DNA from: Bacillota bacterium
GTDB taxonomy: Bacteria > Bacillota > UBA4882 > UBA8346
NCBI GenBank assembly: GCA_023401925.1
Contig: JAEXDA010000043.1
Coordinates: 248,001-312,000 of the forward strand
Reading direction: 5' to 3'
Length of the DNA: 64,000 nt
A program made the position numbers and the translations under genes. Below the pieces are notes generated by a model. It worked only from the letters and a program-made list of their open reading frames with translations. It did no database searches and was not told the origin of the DNA. Position 1 is the stretch's first letter; every line of letters begins with the position of its first letter. This document shows, one piece after another, positions 43,716 through 52,626 of this stretch.

Positions 43716-43880
43716 ATGAAATACCACAACCACACCGTCTATACCATCCTAAATAGCGGCAAAAAAGTCTCCCTGATCCGCTTGTCCGGCCAGTGGCTGG
43801 AACGATGCGGTTTTAAGCCCGGCTGCAACTTGCCGCCGGAAGATAGTCATCTATTAAAGGAGTACGATGAGATTTGGTAA
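43716..43880 (+). pseudogene. SymE-like type I toxin, C-terminus probably frameshifted
   Basis: ATG 43716, with AAGGAG 6 bases upstream, encodes 54 residues. VSLIRLSGQWLERCGFKPGC matches the SymE fold (family pattern: I-R-L-S-G-x-W-L-x-x-x-G-F-x-x-G). After GFKPG the family normally continues with a beta strand ending in GKIVI or similar. Here the frame reads PPEDSHLLKEYDEIW instead, while another frame over the same bases reads RKIVIY and stops. This fits a frameshift near 43835, though an intact variant is possible. SymE-type proteins cleave RNA or bind DNA. Confidence 0.6.
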
Positions 43881-43959
43881 ACCTGCGATTATCAACAAAG
43901 TTGCAAAAAAGAAAAATCATTAGCAATTCATTACATTTTTAAATCGAAAGTATCTACCG

Positions 43960-44020
43960 GCATTGATTTTAAAATCCGTTTAATCAGTTAAATCCGTTAA
44001 ATCCTGGTTCAGACGATGTT
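43960..44020. repeat. Intergenic AATCCGTTTAATC-type repeat
   Basis: AAATCCGTTTAATCAGTTAA followed by ATCCGTTAAATCCTGGTTC is a direct-repeat motif widely seen between bacterial genes. It shares its ATCC core with the repeat at 41661. The rest of the 43881-44100 gap shows nothing further. Confidence 0.5.
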
Positions 44021-44100
44021 TTAGGCGATAATAAAAAGCCCCTAAAATAGACCCGAATTTCAGGTGATATCGTGAGAGGTATAGAAAGAAGGCATGTCCC

Positions 44101-44381
44101 ATGAAACCCATTCTGGAAGAATTATTTTATGGCCATATCTTTCCCTTCGAACGGATCGTTCCTCAAGATCCCGATTATCGTCCCTTAAACCAAAAAAAAT
44201 CCGATATCAAGCAAACGTTGCAAGCTAGACTCCCGGCGGAGATTATCAAGCGTTGGAAGGGCTTTTGGATTTGGGTTGCGACTCAGGCGTGATGGAAGCT
44301 TACGCTTCCTTTGAATATGGTTTTAAGCTCGGCGCGCTGATCATGCTGGAGGTGCTCAGCAATAAGGGAGAGCTCAAGTAA
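44101..44381 (+). pseudogene. DUF6809-like gene with a -1 frameshift
   Basis: Reading starts MKPILEELFYGHIFPFERIV, with AGAAGG upstream, and continues to about base 44240. The original frame then runs to an early stop at 44292, while the neighbouring frame from 44241 continues the family pattern: DYQALEGLLDLGCDSG, then EAYASFEYGFKLGALIMLEV, to TAA at 44381. Joined, this is a 93-residue protein of the small helical family (DUF6809-like; LEELYYGNI start, EGFKLGARLM-type end). One base is lost near 44240. Bases 44382-44701 hold no recognised gene; a 45-codon frame at 44434 has no supporting signal. Confidence 0.75.
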
Positions 44382-44701
44382 AGCCCCCATCTCTACGACT
44401 CATTCAAAGAAGCCGTCTTTCACCCGCTACTGTATGCTGGAGCAGGGGGAAGGTTCAGAACAGCGAAAAATAGGCAATCCCATGAAACGGGAGAGGGTCG
44501 CTGCTATGAATGAACAGAGGGGTGAGGGCATAAACCGCCGAAACCGGTATATCGAAGGAACCACGATCTGAAAAATTATTGTAAAGAAGAACTTTTTAGG
44601 GAAATTTACGTTAAATATCATTACTCGACAGACTCATCAAACTCACCCAAAAAGCGGTAGTTATGGAGATAAAATAAAGCCCAGCAAAAACTGGAGGGCT
44701 C

Positions 44702-45470
44702 ATGAAACGGATCGGCCTTATTCGAACTAGTTTTGAGATTATTTTAATGATTATTGTGGTCATACTGGCCATGGAAGTTCACCAAAAAAAGAATCAGGAG
44801 CCTTCCCATATTCCTGGTACCAAAATGTGGTTCATTCTGTGTCCACCAATGAAAAAGTGGTCGCCCTGACCTACGATGACGGTCCTCATCCGGTGTATAC
44901 CCGTCAAATTTTGGATATTTTGGACCAATATCATGTCAAAGCAACTTTTTTCATGATTGGAAATTTGATGGACAAGTATCCGGATATTGTCAAAGAGGTA
45001 TTGAAACGGGGGCATGTAATCGCAATCATACTTATACTCATCCCAGCAATATCGAATCCAATACCTCGGCGCAGGTAATCCGGGAATTGGACCAATGCGA
45101 ACAGGTGATAGAAAAAATGACCGGTGGGCGAGCTAATTTTTTCAGACCCCCACGGGGCTTAATTGACAGTACGGTATTTTCCATTGCCCAGGATGAGGGT
45201 TATCAAACAATCCTTTGGACAGTCAGCGCGGATCACCATGATGCCCCGACTCCGGAACTCATAGCAGAAAGAGTGCTGAAGTTGAACCGACCCGGGGGAA
45301 TTATTTTGGCTCATGACGGGTCTTTTCCAACCCGGTGGAAAGATGTCGCTGCCACACCCCTCATTATTGAGAGACTTAAAAAACAGGGCTACCGTTTTGT
45401 GACCATACCGGAGCTATTGAAAATCGGAGCCAAACGACAATATGCCAAGAGCAGTTTAAAAGGTTATTAA
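44702..45470 (+). pseudogene. Polysaccharide deacetylase with two frameshifts
   Basis: ATG 44702 with TGGAGGG upstream encodes a basic N-terminus and a signal anchor. After a first shift near 44800 the catalytic domain follows: VVALTYDDGPHPVYT (the Asp-Asp of the NodB fold) and ATFFMIGNLMDKYPDIVKEV. A second shift near 45022 (ATCGCAAT, one base short of ATCGGCAAT) leads to NHTYTHPSNIESN (the metal-binding HxxxH), FFRPPRGLID, LWTVSADHHD and GGIILAHD. All NodB motifs are present, so this was a recently active peptidoglycan or chitin-type deacetylase. A sequencing error could mimic either shift. Confidence 0.85.
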
Positions 45471-45510
45471 GCAGGATTATCGGCACCTGAAAAGTAATTC
45501 AAAGTCAAAA

Positions 45511-46098
45511 TTATTTCGGAGTCACCTCTGTATCCAACCATTTTTTTCGAAAATCAACGGGACGATAATGATCAATATAAGCCAGTGCCTCCTCGGAATC
45601 TTTAACCACTTGATAGAGCTGTTTTGAATCCGATCTGGCAAAATGCTGTTCGATGATTTGTTCGAACTGCATCAAGAGGTACCCGTAATATCCATGGGTA
45701 TTCAAAAGTACCACGGGTTTATTATGATATCCCAATTGCTTAAGGGTAATGATTTCAAGTATTTCTTCCAGGGTGCCGTATCCCCCCGGCAATGCGATAA
45801 AGGCGTCGGATTTTGAATCCATGACAGCTTTACGCTCACGGAGACCTTCGGTTACGATCAACTCATCGCAACTTTCATAAACAACCCCCGGCAGATTCAA
45901 AGCCTTGGGGATCACGCCAATGACTTTGCCGTTGTTTTGACGGACTGATTTGGCAGTAGCCCCCATCAAACCCAGCAATCCCCCGCCAAAGAGCATGGTG
46001 TCACCCCGTAGAGCGATCTGTTTGCCAAGTTCTTTGGCGGATTCGAAATACACCGGATCGATATTGTTGCTGGAAGATGAATAAACACAAATGATCAT
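45511..46098 (-). CDS. LOG family protein (TIGR00730)
   Basis: A 195-residue Rossmann-fold protein of the LOG/lysine-decarboxylase-like family. The motif PGGYGTLEEILEIIT is diagnostic, and MLFGGGLLGLMGATAKS matches the conserved GGG region. Family members hydrolyse nucleoside 5'-monophosphates such as cytokinin ribotides to the base and ribose phosphate; the cellular role in this organism is unknown. AAAGGAGAG lies upstream of the ATG. Confidence 0.92.
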   Translation of the reverse strand: MIICVYSSSSNNIDPVYFESAKELGKQIALRGDTMLFGGGLLGLMGATAKSVRQNNGKVIGVIPKALNLPGVVYESCDELIVTEGLRERKAVMDSKSDAFIALPGGYGTLEEILEIITLKQLGYHNKPVVLLNTHGYYGYLLMQFEQIIEQHFARSDSKQLYQVVKDSEEALAYIDHYRPVDFRKKWLDTEVTPK

Positions 46099-46334
46099 GG
46101 TATAGCTCTCCTTTCCGTTTTTTGTTCTCGAAGAAGAACAGGATGGTTTTTATTTTGCCCCTTCCTTTTGGTATAGGCCATGGAATATTGCAAGTCTTTC
46201 TAGAGAGTTTATACTATATTGTGGAGATATACAAGTCTTTTGGGGGAAGATCTGCTGTTTATCAATTGGCCGGAAAGTGAGGAAAGAAAGGATTCATACA
46301 GGTTTGGTATGGATGTGGGAATTGGTCGATAATC

Positions 46335-46367
46335 AAAACCATCTTCATCAGGTGGTTTTTACTTTTT
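46335..46367 (+). terminator. Hairpin with T-rich tail
   Basis: AAAACCA (46335-46341) pairs with TGGTTTT (46353-46359), followed by TACTTTTTATT. No gene ends just upstream on the plus strand, so it may end a short leader or unannotated RNA. Otherwise the 46099-46535 gap is AT-rich. TTGACC at 46469-46474 could be a -35 box for the importer, with TTACAT 17 bases on. Confidence 0.45.
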
Positions 46368-46535
46368 ATTAAAAAAATATAAGTGAAAACTTGCAGGAAA
46401 AATAATTTTTTTAACGTAAACTATATGTTATATGTACCGGGAAATGAAATATTATGCATTTGTTTTTGACCCGTTATACTGGGGAATGTTACATAAATCT
46501 TCCGAATCGTCGGGAAAGAGAATAAGGTGAATTAG

Positions 46536-47261
46536 ATGATTAGAATTGAAAACGTTGAAAAGCATTTTGGCCATCTCCACGTACTTAAGGACATCAATCT
46601 TCATGTTAAAACCGGTGAAAAATTGGTGGTCATCGGACCCAGCGGTTCAGGAAAGAGCACTTTGATACGTTGCATCAACATGCTGGAAAAACCAAATCAT
46701 GGGCGGGTTGTGGTTGATGGGGTGGAGATCACGGCTCATAAGGCGGAAATTCAAAAAGTACGCCAATCTGTGGGTATGGTTTTTCAGCAATTTAATCTAT
46801 ATCCCCATAAAACTGTTTTGGAAAACCTTACTTTAGCCCCGGTTTTGATCCAAAAAAAATCTCCCAAAGAGGCGGAAGAAACCGGAATGGCCTTTTTGGA
46901 ACGGGTTGGTCTGGGGGGGAAAGCCAAGTCCTACCCTTCGCAACTTTCCGGTGGCCAGCAGCAGCGCGTTGCGATTGCCAGATCCTTAAATATGCATCCT
47001 AAAATTATGTTATTTGATGAGCCGACTTCCGCTCTTGATCCAGAGATGATCCAAGAAGTCCTTGATGTGATGATCGGTTTGGCTCATGATGGAATTACCA
47101 TGGTAGTCGTTACCCATGAAATGGGTTTTGCGCGGGAAGTTGCTGATCGGGTTATTTTCATGGATGAAGGGGTAATTTTGGAAGACGGCACACCGGAGCA
47201 TTTCTTTAAAAACCCGGCCCAGGAACGGACCCGTCAATTTTTAAGCCGTATTTTACGATAG
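46536..47261 (+). CDS. Polar amino acid ABC transporter, ATP-binding protein
   Basis: A 241-residue ATPase of the GlnQ/ArtP type. Walker A is GPSGSGKST, the Q loop VGMVFQQFNLYPHKTVLEN, the signature LSGGQQQRVAIARSL, Walker B IMLFDEPTSALDPEM, and the H loop VVTHEMGFAREV. It energises uptake by the two permeases and the binding protein encoded downstream (47461-49563). The order ATPase, binding protein, permease, permease on one strand gives a complete importer. Confidence 0.95.
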   Translation: MIRIENVEKHFGHLHVLKDINLHVKTGEKLVVIGPSGSGKSTLIRCINMLEKPNHGRVVVDGVEITAHKAEIQKVRQSVGMVFQQFNLYPHKTVLENLTLAPVLIQKKSPKEAEETGMAFLERVGLGGKAKSYPSQLSGGQQQRVAIARSLNMHPKIMLFDEPTSALDPEMIQEVLDVMIGLAHDGITMVVVTHEMGFAREVADRVIFMDEGVILEDGTPEHFFKNPAQERTRQFLSRILR

Positions 47262-47460
47262 TCTTTCTTTCGTGTTAAAACGATACCGGGAAGCAGTTTC
47301 TCTTTAGTCATTAGTTTCTTCATAAAGGTATTCATCTTCCAGAGGATCAAAATGAGGAAACTAAAATATAGCAGGTGGCTTGTTCCAATTCGAACAAGAA
47401 TAATTTCCGAGAAATGTTGCAAAGGTTCGTTTTGATAAATAAAATCAGGAGGTAAACCCC

Positions 47461-48252
47461 ATGAAAAAATTGTTGGTTTTCTTGAGTTCATTGGTATTGC
47501 TTGCAAGTTTGGTTGCCGCATCCTGTTTCGCTGCTCCTGCCGATAGCGCAGATATCAAAGCCATTAAAGAGCGCGGCATACTTAAAGTCGGAGTTAAGGT
47601 GGACGTTCCGAAATTTGGCTACAGGGATCCGAAAACCCAGAAGATTGATGGCTTTGAGGTTGATATTGCCCGGGCCATTGCCAAGAGGATATTGGGTAAT
47701 AAAAATAAAATCGATTTACAGGCCGTCAATGCTAAAACCCGCGGCCCATTGCTGGATAATGGGGAAGTCGATTTGGTCATTGCCACCTTTACCATTACCG
47801 ATGAGCGTAAAAAAAGCTATAATTTTTCCGAACCTTATTTCGTAGATGGCGTGGGTCTGCTGGTTAAAAAAGCTTCAAAGATGAAAAGCCTCAAAGATCT
47901 GAATGGCAAAAAAATAGGTGTCGCTCAAAGCGCTACATCCAAGGCGGCGGTTCAAGTCGAAGCCGACAAACTCGGCATTAAAGTTGAATTTTTGGAATTT
48001 GCAACCTATCCGGAAATTAAAGCTGCATTGGATTCCGGCCGGGTGGATTGTTTCTCGGTTGATGGGTCCATTCTCAATGGATATGTTGATAAGTCCAATG
48101 TAATCCTGCCGGATCGTTTTAGTCCTCAAAATTATGGAGTCGCCTCTAAAAAAGGTAATGACGGTTTGGCCCAACTGGTCAATGAGACGGTTAACGAAAT
48201 GAAAACTAACGAACAAATCGATAAATTAATCAAGAAATGGAAATTGAACTGA
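47461..48252 (+). CDS. Amino acid ABC transporter substrate-binding protein
   Basis: A 263-residue extracytoplasmic solute-binding protein of family 3. The signal peptide covers residues 1 to about 24; VAASC could be a weak lipobox with Cys22, and cleavage at CFA-AP is the alternative. The mature protein starts IKAIKERGILKVGVKVDVPK and includes GFEVDIARAIAKRI and KIGVAQSATSKAAV, typical of glutamate/glutamine/aspartate binding proteins. The exact ligand cannot be read from sequence. AGGAGG lies 7 bases upstream of the ATG. Confidence 0.93.
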   Translation: MKKLLVFLSSLVLLASLVAASCFAAPADSADIKAIKERGILKVGVKVDVPKFGYRDPKTQKIDGFEVDIARAIAKRILGNKNKIDLQAVNAKTRGPLLDNGEVDLVIATFTITDERKKSYNFSEPYFVDGVGLLVKKASKMKSLKDLNGKKIGVAQSATSKAAVQVEADKLGIKVEFLEFATYPEIKAALDSGRVDCFSVDGSILNGYVDKSNVILPDRFSPQNYGVASKKGNDGLAQLVNETVNEMKTNEQIDKLIKKWKLN

Positions 48253-48253
48253 C

Positions 48254-48925
48254 ATGGTAAGTCCTTTTGCCTGGTTTAAATGGGTTGCATTATTCAAAGA
48301 ATGGCATGTTTTCGCTGAAGGATTTGTAATGACTGCGGTTGTTTCCGCATCTGCCCTCGGACTGGCATTGATTTTAGGAATTCTCTTTGGGATGCTGGGA
48401 GCATCCCACTGGAAATTTCCTTGGGTGTTGACCCGGTGCTATGTTGAATTTATTCAAAACACACCGCTAGTCATTCAAGTGTTTTTTCTCTATAACGGCC
48501 TGCCTTACCTGGGGATTACCCTACCGGTCATTGCGGTGGGAATTATTGGGGTCGGCGTATATCATGGCGCTTACATCGCCGAAGTAATTCGATCGGGGAT
48601 TCAGGCAATACCCAAAGGCCAACGGGAAGCTGCTCTTTCCCAGGGATTTACTTATTGGGAGGCATTGCGTTATATCATTTTGCCTCAAGCGAAAAAGGTG
48701 GTTTTTCCACCTCTTACCAATCAAGCGGTTTACTTGATTCGAAATACTTCGGTGCTGGCAATGATTGCCGGGGGGGATTTGATGTACCGGGCCGATTCCT
48801 GGGCCGGCAATAACCTTTATTACGGTCCTTCCTATGTGATAACCGGAGTCCTTTATTTGTTGCTTTGTCTACCGTTGTCTCAATTTGCGCGGTATTTGGA
48901 ACGTAAGGCGGAGGTGGGGGCGTGA
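48254..48925 (+). CDS. Amino acid ABC transporter permease
   Basis: A 223-residue HisM/GlnP-type permease with about five membrane helices. The EAA loop SGIQAIPKGQREAALSQGFTYW, where it contacts the ATPase, is intact, followed by ILPQAKKVVFPPL. The start is 2 bases after the binding-protein stop, so it is translationally coupled. Confidence 0.94.
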   Translation: MVSPFAWFKWVALFKEWHVFAEGFVMTAVVSASALGLALILGILFGMLGASHWKFPWVLTRCYVEFIQNTPLVIQVFFLYNGLPYLGITLPVIAVGIIGVGVYHGAYIAEVIRSGIQAIPKGQREAALSQGFTYWEALRYIILPQAKKVVFPPLTNQAVYLIRNTSVLAMIAGGDLMYRADSWAGNNLYYGPSYVITGVLYLLLCLPLSQFARYLERKAEVGA

Positions 48926-49563
48926 TCTCCGAACTTTTTAAAATTGAGAATTTTATTTTTTTGGCCCAAGGTCTCTGGGTAACAGTTTTAATCGCTTCGG
49001 TCAGTATCTTTTTTAGTTTTATTATCGGTATTATTTTGGGCGTTACCAGGGCTTCGAAACGGAAATTTTTTGGAAAACTGTCCGGCTTTTATATTGAGGT
49101 TATCCGGAATATTCCCAATTTGCTTTTCATTATTGCAATCCGTTTTCTTACCCCATTAAAGCCCATCGAATCAGGAATCGTGGCGATTACGATTTTTACA
49201 TCGGCGGCGATTGCCGAAATTATCCGGGGCGGATTGAATTCCATCGGGAAAGGCCAATGGGAAGCTGCGAAGTCCCAAGGATTCAGCTATCCGTCTACCT
49301 TAATTCATATCATTTTGCCTCAGGCTTTGCGAAATATGATTCCACCGTTGGTATCCCAAATCATCACCGTCGTCAAAGATACTTCTTTTGTTTGGGCGGT
49401 TGGTATTGAAGACCTGACCGGAAGAGGAATGATCATCATGGGGCAATACGGCTCAAAATATCAGGTTTTCACTATCTTTGGGCTTATCGCCGTGATTTAC
49501 TTTGCAATGAATTATACCTTATCCGTTCTGGCTAGAAAACAGCAACAGCGGATGGCGCATTAA
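48922..49563 (+). CDS. Amino acid ABC transporter permease
   Basis: A 213-residue second permease of the same importer. Its EAA loop is GGLNSIGKGQWEAAKSQGFS, followed by ILPQALRNMIPPLVSQ. The GTG start overlaps the previous stop (GTGA). With the first permease it would form the heterodimeric channel. Confidence 0.94.
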   Translation: MISELFKIENFIFLAQGLWVTVLIASVSIFFSFIIGIILGVTRASKRKFFGKLSGFYIEVIRNIPNLLFIIAIRFLTPLKPIESGIVAITIFTSAAIAEIIRGGLNSIGKGQWEAAKSQGFSYPSTLIHIILPQALRNMIPPLVSQIITVVKDTSFVWAVGIEDLTGRGMIIMGQYGSKYQVFTIFGLIAVIYFAMNYTLSVLARKQQQRMAH

Positions 49564-49579
49564 TTCTGGTGCGAGCATT

Positions 49580-49672
49580 CGGTTATTCGTTAGTGGCTAT
49601 CAGCTATTGAATAATTGGCAATCAACCGGACTTTGGCTAATAAAATAACTCATAACGAATAACGAATAACCG
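49580..49672. repeat. Intergenic inverted repeat of TAACGAATAACCG type
   Basis: CGGTTATTCGTTA (49580-49592) is perfectly complementary to TAACGAATAACCG (49660-49672), and TAACGAAT is also repeated directly at 49653. Such motifs occur between genes in many genomes. It separates convergent operons and may also terminate them. Confidence 0.6.
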
Positions 49673-49684
49673 ATAGCAGCTAGT

Positions 49685-50527
49685 CTATAGCTTGATTTCC
49701 GTAAAAGGCATTCCTTGCACATAAGAGATAGCCGCGCCTGCGGCGGTCGCATATTCTGCATTAACCGGAGTTATAAAATTCACCTCAAACAGCTTCCCAA
49801 GCTCACTGAAAATTTCACGGGATTGAGGGACATTGGTTAAATTGCCGGTCAGTATGATGTCTTTGGTTTGATCAATCCGGGCCGCAAAAACCGAAATCAT
49901 ACCGATGGTTTGAAATACCAAGTTGATGATTCCAAGCCCGATATCGGCCTTGGAAGCCAGGTCACTGAGTTTTCCAAAATTGGACGCGGTCGATTCCGGA
50001 GGCAGGCCCACCACATAATGGGATAAGTCGCCAATACTTAAGTCGATGTGATCCAAATTCCCGCCTTGGGAAGTTTCGATCAGGTCATTGAAATTTCTGA
50101 CATTGAGCATCCGGTTGGATAAACCAAGCAGTGTTCCGCCTCCAACGCCGGTGCCTCCAATATGCCGGACTCCTTTTTGATCAGCCTTCACTAATGCGGT
50201 GCCTGTTCCCATACTGATAATGAGTGCATTGGACAGGTTGCTTAAGAAAAGGCCGCCCATTCCGATAGCTCGGAATTCATCAACCATTCCGGTTGGAATA
50301 TTATAAAGTTTGGCGTTGATATACGACGAACCGACACCGGTCACCATAATCCGCTCAATATCATCCAATTCGAGGTGGTTGGTGTCTAAAAATTTTCCGA
50401 AAGCCCCGTAAACCGAAGCAATGGGGTCAGTCGCTTTTACAAGCAGGGGACTAAAAATGGCACCCTTATCGAATCCCACAATTTTGGTGGTGCTTCCGCC
50501 GATATCGATTCCAATAATTTTACCCAT
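49685..50527 (-). CDS. coaW: Type II pantothenate kinase
   Basis: About 280 residues of the type II (eukaryotic/staphylococcal CoaW-like) pantothenate kinase family, which phosphorylates pantothenate in the first step of CoA synthesis. IGIDIGGSTTKIVGF is the phosphate-binding loop, and ALIISMGTGTALVKAD and HIGGTGVGGGTLLGLS are conserved. The second ATG (50527) is chosen because it lies 6 bases after AAGGAGG; ATG 50530 is the alternative. It lies 43 bases downstream of the OPT transporter on the same strand, so the two form an operon. Confidence 0.92.
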   Translation of the reverse strand: MGKIIGIDIGGSTTKIVGFDKGAIFSPLLVKATDPIASVYGAFGKFLDTNHLELDDIERIMVTGVGSSYINAKLYNIPTGMVDEFRAIGMGGLFLSNLSNALIISMGTGTALVKADQKGVRHIGGTGVGGGTLLGLSNRMLNVRNFNDLIETSQGGNLDHIDLSIGDLSHYVVGLPPESTASNFGKLSDLASKADIGLGIINLVFQTIGMISVFAARIDQTKDIILTGNLTNVPQSREIFSELGKLFEVNFITPVNAEYATAAGAAISYVQGMPFTEIKL

Positions 50528-50570
50528 CATAGACCTCCTTGAGTTGTTTATCAAGGGCTTATTTTAATTT

Positions 50571-52223
50571 TCATCCCCGGATAAACATTTTTACGATCGC
50601 AATGCCGACTCCAGTAATTCCTTCTCCGCCAAAAAATCCGGATGCAGCAATATTACCGCTCACGGTTGACTGCTGGTGAATTTTTTCGGCGATGAAACGG
50701 ATCAAACCGCCTAAAGCCAGTGCGGCCGACAGTTCAAATGATACATACATGCCCAGTCCCAAAGTTAAGACGGGTACTTTCAAGAGATATAACAGCATTC
50801 CAACGGCTGCCGAGATCCCAAATACTCCCGGGAGCTGAATACCGTCGATCATTTGGCTTACCGCAAAAGCCTGTGCGGCAGATAATCCCTTTTCTTGGCC
50901 AACTCCCCCGAATTGGTGAATCACAGCAAACATAGCCACTGTGGCGATGACCGCTCCGGTGATGCCGCCGATGATATGTAAGATTAATTGCGCCACCGGA
51001 TTCGTACCCAATATATGACCGGCTTTGTAATCATTAAGCAAATCACCGGCATAACCACAAGTTACGGCAACACCGGCTGCAATCATAAACGCATTCTCGA
51101 TGTTGACGTGCACAAACATCCGAATTGCCAAAAGCACGATGATTGCGAAGATTTCCATGGGATTAATTCCGGTTTCACCGGTAATAATCGCCGACATTGT
51201 TGATACAACTAATACGCCCAACATTAATAGTGCTGAAGTTAATATACCAAGCCCGCAAGAAACGGATAACACGAAAGCAATGGCTAAAGCAATGGCAGTC
51301 CAGATCCTTTCTTTTTTTGGAACCTTTGGCCTATCTTTCACACTGTTTTTGGAAGAAGGGTTCTGATTTAAAACCGTTTTTACCAGTGAAACAGCATAAG
51401 CTACAATAATTCCCAATCCGGATCCCACCATCAGCCCAATTCCGATTGTATTCTTAAAAGTAACCGCCGCCGGCAGGGAGGGGAATAATTTTAGCATTGT
51501 ACCGAAAGGAACTATCAATAGATAAGAAATCAGTGTTCCTAAAAACCAAATCCCGGTGTAGAGAGGTCCAATGATGTAACCAATTCCTACCGCCATTGGG
51601 GATAACCAAATTCCTACAAAAAAGTTTTTTGCATAAAGCCATTTCCAGCTTAGTGTACTGGGTATCCAACCTTTCCAATCTCTCAAAAGAGTGAAAATCG
51701 CTGATGGAAATAAAGTTCCCAAAAGAATGAAAAATTTCTTGCCGCCCGTATCGCCCACTGCGATGGTCTCGGCGGCAGCGACTCCGATCGGATAAGTTAG
51801 AGAATTTGCGGAAACATATTTCTTACGTAAAAACCAAGTAAAAATAGTCCCTAAAATGACACCAACCAGGGCGATCATGAGAACCACCCCGAAATGTTTC
51901 TGGAGCATTAAAGGGCCATTCCAGCGACCTGTAATCCAGAGTCCCGGAAGGGTAAAAGCGATTCCTCCGGCGACCATTGCTCCTGCCGACATGGCTGTCT
52001 GCGTGGCGTTAATTTCGTTCAGCGTGGTCTTGCCTAAAGCTTTTAAAAGCGTCATCGAAAGAATCGCCACGAAAATAGTGGGCCAGGGCAAGGCCCCCAT
52101 CCGTAGTGCAACATACATGGAGCTGGCTGTGATAATACATGAGCCCAATATACCCAGAATGATGCTGCGAATCGATAATTGAGCAACCCCTGCAAAACTT
52201 GGTTCTTTTTTTAATTCCGGCAT
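50571..52223 (-). CDS. OPT family transporter
   Basis: A 550-residue oligopeptide-transporter (OPT) family membrane protein with about fourteen hydrophobic segments. The N-terminal LSIRSIILGILGSCIITASS and SANSLTYPIGVAAAETI (compare the family's SxNxxYPIGxAxAE-type motif) are typical of the bacterial OPT branch. OPT members move peptides or metal chelates; the true substrate here is unknown. It is the first gene of an operon with pantothenate kinase. A 14-bp palindrome lies about 45 bases upstream of its start. Confidence 0.9.
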   Translation of the reverse strand: MPELKKEPSFAGVAQLSIRSIILGILGSCIITASSMYVALRMGALPWPTIFVAILSMTLLKALGKTTLNEINATQTAMSAGAMVAGGIAFTLPGLWITGRWNGPLMLQKHFGVVLMIALVGVILGTIFTWFLRKKYVSANSLTYPIGVAAAETIAVGDTGGKKFFILLGTLFPSAIFTLLRDWKGWIPSTLSWKWLYAKNFFVGIWLSPMAVGIGYIIGPLYTGIWFLGTLISYLLIVPFGTMLKLFPSLPAAVTFKNTIGIGLMVGSGLGIIVAYAVSLVKTVLNQNPSSKNSVKDRPKVPKKERIWTAIALAIAFVLSVSCGLGILTSALLMLGVLVVSTMSAIITGETGINPMEIFAIIVLLAIRMFVHVNIENAFMIAAGVAVTCGYAGDLLNDYKAGHILGTNPVAQLILHIIGGITGAVIATVAMFAVIHQFGGVGQEKGLSAAQAFAVSQMIDGIQLPGVFGISAAVGMLLYLLKVPVLTLGLGMYVSFELSAALALGGLIRFIAEKIHQQSTVSGNIAASGFFGGEGITGVGIAIVKMFIRG

Positions 52224-52267
52224 CGAAGTATCTCCAGTTCATTTTTATTGGTTAAGTGCGCGCCCAC

Positions 52268-52281
52268 GAACGCATGCGTTC
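52268..52281. promoter_or_regulatory. 14-bp palindrome upstream of the OPT gene
   Basis: GAACGCATGCGTTC is a perfect palindrome in the divergent OPT-araA intergenic region, next to GTGCGCGCCC. It could be an operator for the OPT/pantothenate kinase operon. No matching regulator is in the window. Confidence 0.45.
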
Positions 52282-52569
52282 AAAATATTCTTTGGTAAAA
52301 AAAAAAGAAAAACCTTCCCTTAAGACAGAAAGGTTGGAAATGCGTTATTTTCCGTCTTAGTCTCAAAGATCCAAGCGGACTTGCCATATTCATATTTCAT
52401 GACAATTCAATCCGTGCAGTTCCAAAGGATACCGCCAGTGGTTTAAATATACCATGGAAATAATTCCTTCACAAGGGAGAGTGATAAAATGTTCTAAAAA
52501 AGCAGTTAATTTTTTATAAATTTTTGGCTTCTCCACTTGGAACGATTGTGATATAGTATAGGTATAAAG

Positions 52570-52581
52570 TTGTACGTACAA
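52570..52581 (+). promoter_or_regulatory. AraR-type operator before araA
   Basis: TTGTACGTACAA is a perfect 12-bp palindrome 45 bases upstream of the araA ATG. It equals the core of the Bacillus AraR operator (TTGT-n-CGTACAA). It follows the AT-rich GATATAGTATAGGTATAAAG, the likely -10 region, so a bound repressor would block transcription until arabinose is present. The araR gene is not in the window. Confidence 0.75.
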
Positions 52582-52626
52582 GTTGGTTGGATTGGTTATC
52601 AATATTCAATGAAAGAAGGGGACGGA

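Noticed and set aside
44434..44571. 45-codon ORF with many charged residues
   Set aside because: There is no ribosome binding site or recognised family, and it lies in a region of broken genes.
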